From: CAYRSS01 sp964426945
GTDB lineage: Bacteria; Planctomycetota; Phycisphaerae; UBA1845
Assembly: GCA_964426945.1 (NCBI GenBank)
Contig: CAYRSS010000056.1
Span: 1 to 26,872 of the forward strand
Reading direction: 5' to 3'
Length of the DNA stretch: 26,872 nt
The notes below the pieces were generated by a model. The model did not search any database. It worked only from the letters and a program-made list of their open reading frames with translations, and was not told the origin of the DNA. Each line of letters opens with the position of its first letter. The first letter of the stretch is position 1. Shown in pieces: positions 1 through 9,100 of the stretch. The position numbers and the translations under genes are program-made.

Positions 1-76
1 CTTGTTCGCCTGTACGCGAATCCGGTAAAGGCATGTTGCGTGCCGAACGGGATTGGGTCGGGAGTCGATACCGTAA

Positions 77-265
77 GCCTATCTGCGACCCGGAAAAGCC
101 GAGCGATCGCAAAATTTCTGCGGCATCAACCCTGAGGCCAAGGGCTCCTCTCCGGCCCGCTCGTGGACCAGCACGTCCGGCATCGTCTTCGACCGCGACG
201 GCAGCAACTCGCACTTCGCCGTTGTGCTGAACCGCCGCACGGGCAAGCTCCCACGTAACAGGTCG
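77..265 (+). pseudogene. possible decayed 3' end of a serine-hydrolase-like gene
   Basis: The frame opens after a TAA at 74-76. From about 116 to 260 it reads like real protein (for example SWTSTSGIVFDRDG followed by HFAVVLNRRTGKL), and almost every codon ends in G or C, as in the true genes of the window. The pattern of a Ser-Trp stretch, a Gly-Ile-Val-Phe-Asp strand and a final Ala-Val-Val-Leu-Asn-Arg strand resembles the C-terminal strands of beta-lactamase/serine-hydrolase proteins. That assignment is a guess from pattern memory. There is no plausible start or complete domain, and the frame runs without a stop into the aminotransferase gene through palindromic, non-protein-like sequence. 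It may be a truncated relic, or the end of a gene broken by a frameshift upstream of the window. Confidence 0.3.
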
Positions 266-318
266 TCAGCGGTGGGGATGGCCGGAGGCGGGCTGCGCCT
301 TTCGACACCCTCCCCCTG

Positions 319-339
319 CCCCTCCCTGACAGGGAGGGG
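319..339. repeat. perfect GC palindrome, candidate dispersed repeat
   Basis: CCCCTCCCTG (319-328) and CAGGGAGGGG (330-339) are exact reverse complements around a single A. The element sits in the gap upstream of the aminotransferase gene. Short palindromes of this type (pyrimidine-rich arm, CTGNCAG centre) are common dispersed intergenic elements in high-GC genomes. No T-tract follows, so it is not a standard intrinsic terminator. Only one copy is visible in this window. Confidence 0.5.
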
Positions 340-511
340 GGAAACCAGGGTCTCTCGCCGCCGGCGAGGCCCGGCTTCTCGGGCTTCGGCGGGGCGGATA
401 CGATTCCGCCGGGCAGGACGGGCGGCCTGTCCTGTGCCCTCCCTCGCGGCAAGTCGGACGGGGGAGCAATGGCTTCGTACGCGCCTCGGGCCTGCCGGAA
501 GCGGACACACC

Positions 512-1870
512 ATGAACAAGTCGCAGGAATTGCTGGCCCGCCGCGAGGCGGTCGTCTCGCGCGGGTTGAGCCTGATCACCCCGGCGACCGTGGCGTCGGC
601 CAGCGGCGCCACGATGGTCGACCTCGACGGGCGGGAGCTGATCGACTTCGCCGGCGGGATCGGCGTGGCCAATGGCGGCCACTGTCCGCCGGCGGTGGTG
701 GCGGCCATCCGCGAGCAGGCCGGGCGATACCTGCACACCTGCATCCACGTCACGACCTACGAACCGTACGTCGCCCTCTGCGAAAAGCTGGTTGAGCTCT
801 TTCCGCACGGTGGCGCGGCGGGCGGCACGAAGGTGATGCTGAACAATTGCGGGGCCGAGGCCGTGGAGAACGCGGTGAAGATCGCGAGGCAGTCCACCGG
901 TCGGCCGGGCGTGATCTGCTTTTCCGAGGCGTTTCACGGCCGAACGCTGATGGCGCTGACGCTCACCTCCAAGGTGGGCTACAAGGCGGGTTGCGGCCCG
1001 TTCGCCCCGGAGGTTCACCGGCTGCCTTTTCCGAATCACTTCCGCTATGGCGACGGCCTGCCGATGGAGGCGTTCGTCGCGCGGGAGCTGCGCCGGCTGC
1101 GCGCTGCGCTGACGGGCACCATCGCTGCGGACCAGGTGGCGGCGATCATCGTCGAGCCTGTGCAGGGCGAGGGCGGCTTCGTCGCCCTGCCGGCGGAGTA
1201 CGCCCTCGGGCTGCGGCGGCTTTGCGACGAGCACGGCATCGTCCTGATCTTCGACGAGGTGCAGACCGGCTTCGGGCGGACGGGTCGGTGGGCGGCGTAT
1301 CAGCACCTGGGGGTGACGCCGGACCTGTCCACCTGGGCGAAGTCGATGGGCGGCGGCCTGCCGATCGCCGCGGTAGTCGGGCGAGCCGACATCATGGACG
1401 CCCCCAAGCCGGGCACGCTCGGCGGCACCTACGCGGGCAACCCCGTAGCGTGCGCCGCGGCGCTGGCCAACATCCGCCACATGGAAGAGCAGAACATCTG
1501 CGGCCGGGCGGATCGGGTCGGTCGGTGTGTGCGCGAGCGGCTGACGGCGCTGCAGAAGCGGTGTGGGGTGATCGGCGATGTCCGCGGGCCGGGGGCGATG
1601 GTCGCGATGGAATTCGTCGAGGGCGGCGATCCGAACAGGCCGCTGGGCGACCTCGTCAAGCAGATCGTCGCGGCCTGCTTCCAGCGCGGGCTGATCGTGC
1701 TGCCTGCGGGCTCACTCGGAAACATCATCCGCATCCTCTGCCCGCTGGTGATTACGGACGATCAGCTTGATCGAGGGCTGACGATTCTTGAAGAGGAAGT
1801 GGTGCGGCTCACTGCGGCGGCTGGCGCACCGCGCCGGCCCGTCGCGGCAGGCGCACAGGCCCCGGCATAA
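512..1870 (+). CDS. gabT: 4-aminobutyrate aminotransferase family protein (class III, PLP)
   Basis: This 452-aa class-III PLP aminotransferase most resembles 4-aminobutyrate (GABA) transaminases, which move the amino group of GABA to 2-oxoglutarate to give succinate semialdehyde and glutamate. The N-terminus has the family signature LIDFAGGIGVANGGH. The cofactor Asp lies in FDEVQTGFGRTG (D248), and the Schiff-base lysine is K277 in TWAKSMGGGLP. The length is normal apart from an Ala/Pro-rich tail of about 20 residues. The ATG at 512 is preferred because GGAAG lies 10 nt upstream and because homology begins there; the same frame stays open further upstream but encodes low-complexity sequence. 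Acetylornithine- or putrescine-type specificity cannot be excluded from sequence alone. The glycosyltransferase-like gene starts 47 nt downstream, so co-transcription is likely. Confidence 0.88.
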   Translation: MNKSQELLARREAVVSRGLSLITPATVASASGATMVDLDGRELIDFAGGIGVANGGHCPPAVVAAIREQAGRYLHTCIHVTTYEPYVALCEKLVELFPHGGAAGGTKVMLNNCGAEAVENAVKIARQSTGRPGVICFSEAFHGRTLMALTLTSKVGYKAGCGPFAPEVHRLPFPNHFRYGDGLPMEAFVARELRRLRAALTGTIAADQVAAIIVEPVQGEGGFVALPAEYALGLRRLCDEHGIVLIFDEVQTGFGRTGRWAAYQHLGVTPDLSTWAKSMGGGLPIAAVVGRADIMDAPKPGTLGGTYAGNPVACAAALANIRHMEEQNICGRADRVGRCVRERLTALQKRCGVIGDVRGPGAMVAMEFVEGGDPNRPLGDLVKQIVAACFQRGLIVLPAGSLGNIIRILCPLVITDDQLDRGLTILEEEVVRLTAAAGAPRRPVAAGAQAPA

Positions 1871-1917
1871 CCCGCTTGTCATTTGACACAGCGCGTAGGG
1901 AGGGTTCTGATGGCCGC

Positions 1918-3021
1918 ATGGCAACCGAGCCGGGTCAGCTTGCGACGGTCTCGGCCGTGCTCTGCGTGTCGGAGGACGCGCTGCGACGGTTCGGCCGTTC
2001 GCTGCGACACCTGGCGGTCGGCCTGATCGACCAGGCGGTGACCGTGCGGCTGCTGAGCCCCGACAAGCAGGCGTCGAGCCTCTCGTTCGGGCCGATCCAG
2101 TCGATCATCCACGACGAGCCGCGGTGGCCGATGAAGAAACGCCGCCTGGCGCGCATCATCGACACCCTGACCCCCCAGCCGCCCGACGTGGTCCACGCCC
2201 TGTCGCTGGAATCGTACGAACTGGGCCATCGCATCGCCGACCACTTCGACGCCGACCTGGTCTGCCACGCGTCTTCGCTCGCCGACTGCCAGGCGCTGGA
2301 GACGGGGGTGAACCTCAACCCCGACCGGGTATCAACGACGAGCGAGTTGCTTTCGGACCGTCTGCGTCCGCAGAAGTTCGTCGCCGATGAGCACGTGGTG
2401 ACCATTCCACTGGGAGTTCTGGCCGCGGAGAAGGTCAGTTGCTTCCGCCGGGAGGACCGGCCGCCGGCGCTGGTGTGCATGTCGAACCTGGAATCGGAAA
2501 ACGGGATCGACCGCCTGCTCGAGGCCGCGGCCGACCTGCGTCGGCGCGGACGAGAACTGCTGCTCTTCCTGCTGGGGCGGGGTCGACAGGACGAGGCGCT
2601 GAGGCGGCTGGTGCGGCGGCTGGACCTGACCTCGGTCGTGACGTTCGCGACGCCGATGGGCGACAAGGATCCCGTGCTGCGCAGCGCCGACATCTTCATC
2701 ATCCCGGCGGAGGAAACGGCCGCCTCGACGGGCGGGCTGCACGCGATGGGCGAGGGGGCGCTGGTCATCACGATGCCGAGCCGGGTGGGCAATCACTACC
2801 GCGACGGCCACACGGCGATTGTATGCACTGAGCCGACGGCCGCGTCGCTGGCCGCAGCGATCGATCGCGCGCTCGCCGACCGCGAGTTCGCCCGCCGCGT
2901 GGCGAGGTCGGCGCAGGATTACGTCCGCACGCACCATTCCGTCAGCGCGATGGCTGAGAAAACCACGGCGTTGTACCGCTCCCTCGCGATGGCGAGCGCT
3001 ACAATCCCGATGCGGGAGTAG
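1918..3021 (+). CDS. GT-B fold glycosyltransferase-like protein
   Basis: This is a 367-aa protein with the two-lobed layout of GT4/GT1-type glycosyltransferases. The N-lobe includes VVHALSLESYELGHRIAD and a DLVCHASSLADCQ segment. The C-lobe begins near LVCMSNLESENGIDRLLEAA and continues with LLFLLGRG, then VVTFATPMGDKDPVLRSADIFI. The usual donor-site E-x7-E region is changed: E265/E266 are followed by GGLHAMGEGALVI, so the second Glu of the common LEAMA motif is a His (H275). The protein may therefore be a divergent or non-catalytic member. ATG 1918 is chosen; an in-frame TTG at 1876 is also open, and AGGGAGG (1897-1903) lies between the two, somewhat far from 1918. The following oxidoreductase gene starts 7 nt after its stop, which implies an operon. 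The substrate is unknown. Confidence 0.72.
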   Translation: MATEPGQLATVSAVLCVSEDALRRFGRSLRHLAVGLIDQAVTVRLLSPDKQASSLSFGPIQSIIHDEPRWPMKKRRLARIIDTLTPQPPDVVHALSLESYELGHRIADHFDADLVCHASSLADCQALETGVNLNPDRVSTTSELLSDRLRPQKFVADEHVVTIPLGVLAAEKVSCFRREDRPPALVCMSNLESENGIDRLLEAAADLRRRGRELLLFLLGRGRQDEALRRLVRRLDLTSVVTFATPMGDKDPVLRSADIFIIPAEETAASTGGLHAMGEGALVITMPSRVGNHYRDGHTAIVCTEPTAASLAAAIDRALADREFARRVARSAQDYVRTHHSVSAMAEKTTALYRSLAMASATIPMRE

Positions 3022-3028
3022 CAGCGCC

Positions 3029-5947
3029 ATGTCCATCAGCCTGCCGCTTGTCAGTGGGGAGGCACGGCCTGCGGAGCATCCGCTGGCCGCGCGGCTGCGC
3101 GAACAGCTCGACGGCGACGCGCGCTTCGACGCGCTCACGCGGACCATCTACGCCACCGATGCGAGCATCTACGAGATCATTCCGGCGGGCGTGGTCTTCC
3201 CGAAAACGCTGCAGGATGTAATCGCCACCGTCCGGACATGTGCCGAGGCGGGGGTCGCCATCGTCGGCCGCGGCGGCGGAACCGGACTGGCGGGCGGAGC
3301 GCTCGGTTCGGGGGTGATCCTCGACTTCTCAAGACACATGCAGCGCAACAGGCGGCTCGACGTCGCCGCGCGCACGGTCGAGGTCGAGCCGGGTGTGGTG
3401 CTGGACGAACTGAACGCGGCCCTCGCGCCGCACGGTCTGCACTTCGCCCCCGACGTGGCCACCAGCAGCAGGGCGACCCTCGGGGGGATGATCGCAAACA
3501 ACTCCTGCGGGGCACACTCGGTCATCTTCGGCCGGACCGTGGATCATGTGGCACGGCTGGACCTGGTGACAGCTGACGGGCAACTCGTGAGCTTCGGTGA
3601 AGGTGCCGAAGCGGGCGCCGAGCGCCGCGCGGCCATCGAGGCCCGGCTGAGTGAGCTTCGCGACGAAAACCACGCCGAGATCGCCCGGCGGTTCCCGAAG
3701 ATACTCCGAAGCAACGGCGGCTACGGCCTCGATCGACTCGGGCCGCCCGGCACGCCGGCGGACGCCGTCAAGCTGCTCTGCGGCAGCGAAGGCACGCTGG
3801 GCATCGTGGTCGGGGCGAAGCTCCGGCTGACCCCCCTGCCCCGACGGGCGGGGCTGGTGGTGCTGCACTACGGCAAGCTGCTCGACTCGCTGGGCGCGGT
3901 GCCGTCGATCCTCGCGCATCACCCGGCGGCGGTTGAATTGGTAGACCGGCTCATCCTGCACGCCCGGCACATGCTGCCTGCGGTGGCGAAGCGCTGCGGG
4001 TTCCTGGAGGGCGACCCGGAGGCGATTCTCGTCGTCGAGTTCTATGACGAGGATGAGGCGACCATCGCCGCGCGGGTCGATCGGCTTCTGGCCGACGCGG
4101 GGGCAATGCACGGGACGTACGCCGCCCGGCGCGTGCTGGATCGAGCCGGACAGGGCGACGTGTGGAACTTGCGCAAGGCGGGGCTCGGGCTGCTGTTGAG
4201 CCGGCCGGGCGATGTGCAGCCTTACGACTTCGTCGAGGACACGGCGGTGGATCCCTCGCGGCTGCGCGAGTACATCGCGCGGTTCATGGCGATCGTCGAA
4301 CGCGAGGGCATCCACGAGACGGGCTACTTCGCCCACGCGAGCGTGGGCTGTCTGCACGTGCATCCGGCGATCCGGCTGAAGACGGCGCAGGACGTCGCCC
4401 AGATGCAGCGCATCGCGGACGCCGTGTGCGAGCTGGTCGTCGAGTTCGGCGGCGCCGTCACAGGCGAGCACGGCGAGGGCATCCTCAGGTCACGCTACGT
4501 CGAACGGGTCTACGGCCCGACGATCATGGCCGCCTTTCGCGAGGTGAAGCGGCTGTTTGACCCGCGGAACCTGATGAACCCGGGCAAGATCGTTGACCCA
4601 CTGCCCATGACCGAAAACCTCCGCCACGGGCCGACCTTCGAGGCGAGCGCGGTCAAGACACACCTGGACTTCTCCGCGCACGGCGGCATGGCGGGGCTGG
4701 CCGCGATGTGCAGCGGCGTGGGTCAGTGCCGCCAGCGGCTGACGGGCACGATGTGTCCCTCTTACCAGGCGACGGGCGACGAGCGCCACACGACGCGCGC
4801 GCGGGCCAATGCGCTGCGCGTAGCGCTCTCCAACCGCGGGCTGCTCGAGGGGCTGGACGATCCCCACCTCGCCGAGGTGATGGACCTCTGCCTGGCGTGC
4901 AAGGCGTGCAAGAGCGAGTGCCCCACCGGCGTGGACATGGCCAAGCTGAAGTACGAGTACCTCGCCCGGCGCAATCTTCGCGAGGGCGTCCCGCCGCGCG
5001 CGCGGATGTTCGCGAGCATGCCGGCCCGGGCGGCGCTGGCTTCGCTCGCGCCGCGACTGGCGAATCTCGTCGCACAATCGGGACTCGTCCGCGGTTGGAT
5101 GGATCGGCGTTACGGCATTGACCGGCGCGTACCGCCGCCGCGGTTTGCGACGAAGACCTTCCGCGCGTGGTTCTCCCGGCACGCCCGAACGCGGACGGGC
5201 TCGCCGGCGCCGCGCGGGCCGGTCGTGTACTTCGTGGATACTTGGACGAACTACTTCCTGCCGTCGATCGGCATCGCGACGGTAGAGTTGCTCGAAGCGG
5301 CGGGGTACGAAGTACTCTGTCCGCGCGTGGCGTGCTGCGGCCGGCCGGCGATCAGCCAGGGACTGCTCGCCGAGGCTCGCCGCGGGGCTGAGGCGAACGT
5401 GCGGCAACTCGCGCGCCTCGCGCGCGAGGGGATCCCCATCGTCGGGACGGAGCCCAGTTGTATCCTCACGCTCTGCGAGGAATTGCCCCAGTTCGTCCCC
5501 GTGCCTGCCGCGCGGGCGATCGCCGGACAGTCGATGATGATCGAGAGCTTCCTCGCCCGGCTGCTCGAGCGGGAACCCGATGCCCTGCGCTTCGATCCGG
5601 GCGCCGGCGCGCGGGGGCTGCTTTATCACGGCCACTGTCATCAGAAGGCTCAGGTTGGCACGGAACATGCTGTCTCGCTCATGCGGGCGGCGTTCGGCGA
5701 CGCGGCCCGGGAGATTCCCAGTGGCTGCTGCGGCATGGCGGGCGCCTTCGGGCATGAGGTTGAGCATTACGAAGTCGCCCGCGCCGTGGGGGAGGGTCGC
5801 CTGTTCCCCGCCGTGCGCAACCGCGGCGAGGCGGCCGTCGCCGTGTCAGGTTTCAGCTGTCGACACCAGATCGAGCATCATACGCACGCCCCCGCGCTGC
5901 ACCTGGTCGAGCACCTCGCTGCGGCGCTCGCGGCGCCGCCCCGCTGA
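3029..5947 (+). CDS. fused FAD-linked / 4Fe-4S oxidoreductase (D-2-hydroxyacid dehydrogenase type, YdiJ-like)
   Basis: This 972-aa protein combines, in order, an FAD-binding PCMH-type domain (GRGGGTGLAGG about residues 81-91, GSEGTLGIVVG about 252-262), a GlcD-type FAD-oxidase C-terminal domain ending in a PRNLMNPGKI motif, a bis-4Fe-4S ferredoxin-like region (CSGVGQCRQ from C561 with a Cys further on; CLACKACKSECPTG from C621), and two CCG-type cysteine-rich domains (ACCGRP at C769, GCCGMAG at C900, with HGHCHQKA between them). YdiJ-type proteins with this architecture oxidise D-2-hydroxyglutarate or similar D-2-hydroxyacids and pass electrons onward. Lactate or glycolate cannot be ruled out as the substrate. 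The length matches the family (about 1000 aa). The frame is open upstream into the glycosyltransferase gene, but the ATG at 3029 has GGGAG about 10 nt upstream and sits where homology begins. Confidence 0.88.
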   Translation: MSISLPLVSGEARPAEHPLAARLREQLDGDARFDALTRTIYATDASIYEIIPAGVVFPKTLQDVIATVRTCAEAGVAIVGRGGGTGLAGGALGSGVILDFSRHMQRNRRLDVAARTVEVEPGVVLDELNAALAPHGLHFAPDVATSSRATLGGMIANNSCGAHSVIFGRTVDHVARLDLVTADGQLVSFGEGAEAGAERRAAIEARLSELRDENHAEIARRFPKILRSNGGYGLDRLGPPGTPADAVKLLCGSEGTLGIVVGAKLRLTPLPRRAGLVVLHYGKLLDSLGAVPSILAHHPAAVELVDRLILHARHMLPAVAKRCGFLEGDPEAILVVEFYDEDEATIAARVDRLLADAGAMHGTYAARRVLDRAGQGDVWNLRKAGLGLLLSRPGDVQPYDFVEDTAVDPSRLREYIARFMAIVEREGIHETGYFAHASVGCLHVHPAIRLKTAQDVAQMQRIADAVCELVVEFGGAVTGEHGEGILRSRYVERVYGPTIMAAFREVKRLFDPRNLMNPGKIVDPLPMTENLRHGPTFEASAVKTHLDFSAHGGMAGLAAMCSGVGQCRQRLTGTMCPSYQATGDERHTTRARANALRVALSNRGLLEGLDDPHLAEVMDLCLACKACKSECPTGVDMAKLKYEYLARRNLREGVPPRARMFASMPARAALASLAPRLANLVAQSGLVRGWMDRRYGIDRRVPPPRFATKTFRAWFSRHARTRTGSPAPRGPVVYFVDTWTNYFLPSIGIATVELLEAAGYEVLCPRVACCGRPAISQGLLAEARRGAEANVRQLARLAREGIPIVGTEPSCILTLCEELPQFVPVPAARAIAGQSMMIESFLARLLEREPDALRFDPGAGARGLLYHGHCHQKAQVGTEHAVSLMRAAFGDAAREIPSGCCGMAGAFGHEVEHYEVARAVGEGRLFPAVRNRGEAAVAVSGFSCRHQIEHHTHAPALHLVEHLAAALAAPPR

Positions 5948-5953
5948 GATACC

Positions 5954-5985
5954 GGTCCTTCGGCGGCGCCCCGCCGCAAGGAACC
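5954..5985 (+). terminator. imperfect hairpin after the oxidoreductase gene
   Basis: GGTCCTTCGGCGG (5954-5966) can fold against CCGCCGCAAGGAACC (5971-5985) with a 4-nt loop and two single-base bulges, starting 7 nt after the stop codon. No T-tract follows, so it could be a 3'-end stabilising hairpin or a weak terminator. Confidence 0.35.
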
Positions 5986-6047
5986 AACGCCCCACTGGAA
6001 CGCCGCAATTTTCTCTGTTGGGGAGCGTGGTTCTTATCGGAAGTTGG

Positions 6048-6077
6048 TTCGCAATTGCGCCTCGGTTGCGATATACT
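6048..6077 (+). promoter_or_regulatory. candidate sigma70-type promoter of the dockerin protein gene
   Basis: TATACT (6072-6077) is preceded, 18 nt away, by TTCGCA (6048-6053; 4 of 6 matches to TTGACA). The implied leader is about 78 nt. The surrounding 6000-6090 stretch is noticeably AT-richer than the flanking genes. Confidence 0.45.
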
Positions 6078-6161
6078 GAGTTGCGTTTTTCGACGGCCTT
6101 AAGACCACTGCCGCCGGCGCTGACGGCGAGGCGGCGGCCGTCCATTCCCAGGAGGAGAGCC

Positions 6162-9100
6162 ATGTTTCGACGTTTGACGCGTGTACTTGCACTCAGCACG
6201 GCGGTATGCCTGCTACAGTCGGCAGCCTTTGCCCAGTTTCCCTCGGAGCTCGTGAGCTTCGAGGACGGCGCCGTCGACTCGCCGACCGCCAAGGAGATTT
6301 TCCTGGCGCCCCAGGCGTCCGGCTCGACAGCGGGCATCGTGCCCAACGTCGCAGGCGAGGACAACAACGGCTCCTTCCGCACGGTGTCCGGTTTCGGCGC
6401 CAGCGACGGGTCGCGCGCCTACCAGGTTTTCTGGAGCTGGCAGGATGCTGCCAACCCCGAAGCCTGGGTGCGCCTGACGTCTTTCAATGCCTCGTCGCGC
6501 CCCAACCCGTCGCTCGATACGCGCGGCGTGGTACGCTTTGACGTTCAGAACATCGGATCGTTCGTCAACGGCGCCTTCGGGCTCTGCCTCGGCATCCGCG
6601 AGACGGGCGTGGACGTGGGCCAGCTCGAAAACGGCGGCACCGTCGGCGCGATCGAGTGGGTCGGCGTCGACCCGACCATCAACGCCATCATCGAGCCCGA
6701 AACGGGCGGCGACGGCGTCGCCTCGGCCGTGGCGGCCGGCGACGACGTGCAGGAGGTCGGGGTCGGCCTGGCCACGACGCCGGGGCAGGTGGTCATCAGC
6801 CCGGGCCTCAATGGCGTGATCGACTCGGTCGTGGCGGGTGACGACATCACCCGCTTCGGCTACTTCCGCAACGCGTTGGGCACGCGCGTGCCGATCCCCG
6901 CGGTGACGATCCCCGTCGCCGGCGGCTACCGTTCGTTCGAGGTCGACCTCGCCACCGGCGACGTGACCTACGATGGCGTTACCACTCCGGGCGCGATCGT
7001 GGCCTTCGCCAACGGCAACGGCGTGCTCGATCCGCCGAACTTCCGCGGCACCCTCGAGCACCTGGCCCTCACCAATGTGACCAGCGACACCGCCACGGGC
7101 ATGCTCTTCCTGATCGACGCGCTGCAGTTCGAGGCGACGGTTCCCGACCCGGTCGATCCGCCGACGGTCGTGGCCCCGGTGTTTGATTCGGATACCATCG
7201 TCGAGGTCCAGTGCGACGTCGGAGCGACATCGTCGGAACTGTTCCTCAACGACGTGTCGCAGGGCACGGCCGTTCCTGACGGCATCACCGGCGTCGCGCA
7301 GTTTTCGAGCCTGTCGCTCGAAGTCGGCGACCAGCTTCGCGCCACCCAGACGCTCGGCGGCATTACCAGCGGCCTGTCGGGCATCGTGACTGTCGTGGCC
7401 GAGGGCACCGCCCTCGCCGAGAACTTCGACAGCTACGCTTCGCAGGCCGAGTTCAACCAGTTCTGGAGCAATTCAATCGCCAACCCGACGCCCTCCAGCG
7501 CCCGGCTGACGCTGACCAGCGGCAGTGCGGCCAGCTGCGAGAACGTCATTCAGGAGTTCAATCCGTCGGGCTCGGACGCGGCACGGCTCTACCGCTCATT
7601 CGGCAGCCTCAACGGCACCGACGCCGAACCGCTGTGGGTGACTTGGAAGTTCAAGCACGACATCCAGAGCGGCAATGCCCGCACGCGGCTTGAACTCGCT
7701 CGCTTCGCCAGCGGCCAGTTCTCTACCGCGACGGGCGACCCGGGCACCACGGGCATCGGCATGATCAATGAGTTTGTGGGTGACCTGATCAGCAACTACG
7801 CGGTGATCATCCGCTTCACCGACTTCAACAACCCGCTGCCGGGCTTCTTGTCGAGCGGCGCTCGCAGCTATGCCCCTTCGACCGCGGCGCGCAGTGCCAA
7901 CGTCTGGCACACGATGCAGATCGAGGTCCGCTCGGGGGTGATCAACTACTACGTCGACGGCGTGCTTGCCAACCCGGCGGGCTACGAGACGGGCGTGCCC
8001 CGGCCGAACACTGAACCCTATCAGTTCATTATCGTCGGCCAGGGCTTCAGCAATAACGGGCCGCGGATGTTCTTCGACGACATCTCGGTGACCATCGGCG
8101 ACGCCCCGCTGCCGTTCGGCCCCGCCACAGACATCCCCTCGCCGATCATCAGCAGCGAGCTGTATCCCGGGTCGATGGAGGTCGCGCTGGCCGGTGTCGA
8201 TGAGACGTCCGACCTGGTGACGATTTACGCCAACGACCGCGACACGATCGTCGGGACGCTGCCGGGCCCGTTCCCCGGCGGCACGGCGCTGGTCCCGGTC
8301 GATGAGCTCGAAGAGGGACAGGTGATCTATGCGACGCAGAGCACCGGCGGCCCGTCCTACATTTGCGACGCGGGCGCGCTGCTCGGCGTGACTTGCCTGG
8401 GCGACACGGACGGCAACGGCGTGGTCAACGCCGCAGACCGCGGCCAGATCTCGGCCAACATCGGCCAGACGGGCAATGACCAGCTTTGCCTGTTTGATCT
8501 GGATGGCAACGGTGCGATCAACGCCGCCGATCGCGGCCAGGTCTCGGCCAACATCGGCCTGTGCACGTCCCTGCCCAACTACATGAACGGCAGCGGCCTC
8601 AACGCGGCGGGCGACGGCCCTGATCCGCGCTTTCCTGGCACGCCCGGCGAGGAGAGTTGCTTCTCCACCGCCGTAACCGTCAGCGTGCCGGTGCCCACGG
8701 TGCAGGCGCTGCTGGTGCCGAGCCAGTTGCAGGTTGACGTCAGCGGAATCATCGCCAACGTCGCGTCGGACGTGACCGTCTACGCCAATGAACTCACCGA
8801 GATCGGCTCGATCAGCAACCCGGCGACGACCACGGTGTCGGTGCCGGTCAGCGCGCTGGTCAACGGCGACGTCATCACGGCGACGCAAACCATCGGCAAC
8901 GAGAGCGTGCAGTCGGTCGGGGTCACGGTACGCGTGCCCGCGCCGACACTGCTGACCGATCTCAACGCCAACGAGGAGGAAGTGCCCGTCTCCGGCCTGC
9001 ATCCGCTGGCCACGACGGTGACGGTCTATGTCAACGGCTCGCCGACGAGCGAGCCCACCGGCGGCGCCGCGACCGTCGCGGTGGCCGTGGCCACGCTCAA

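Noticed and set aside
1..132. Open frame from the left edge to a TGA at 133-135 as the end of a gene
   Set aside because: Third-position composition is mixed and the translated sequence has no recognisable features. It cannot be separated from chance without the sequence to the left.
2819..3028. In-frame upstream extension of the FAD/Fe-S oxidoreductase
   Set aside because: It overlaps the glycosyltransferase gene, gives Arg/Ser-rich sequence and lacks homology. ATG 3029 has an SD and the right family start.
5580..6161. In-frame upstream extension of the dockerin protein
   Set aside because: It overlaps the end of the oxidoreductase gene in another frame and encodes Arg/Pro-rich sequence. 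A signal peptide and strong SD place the start at 6162.
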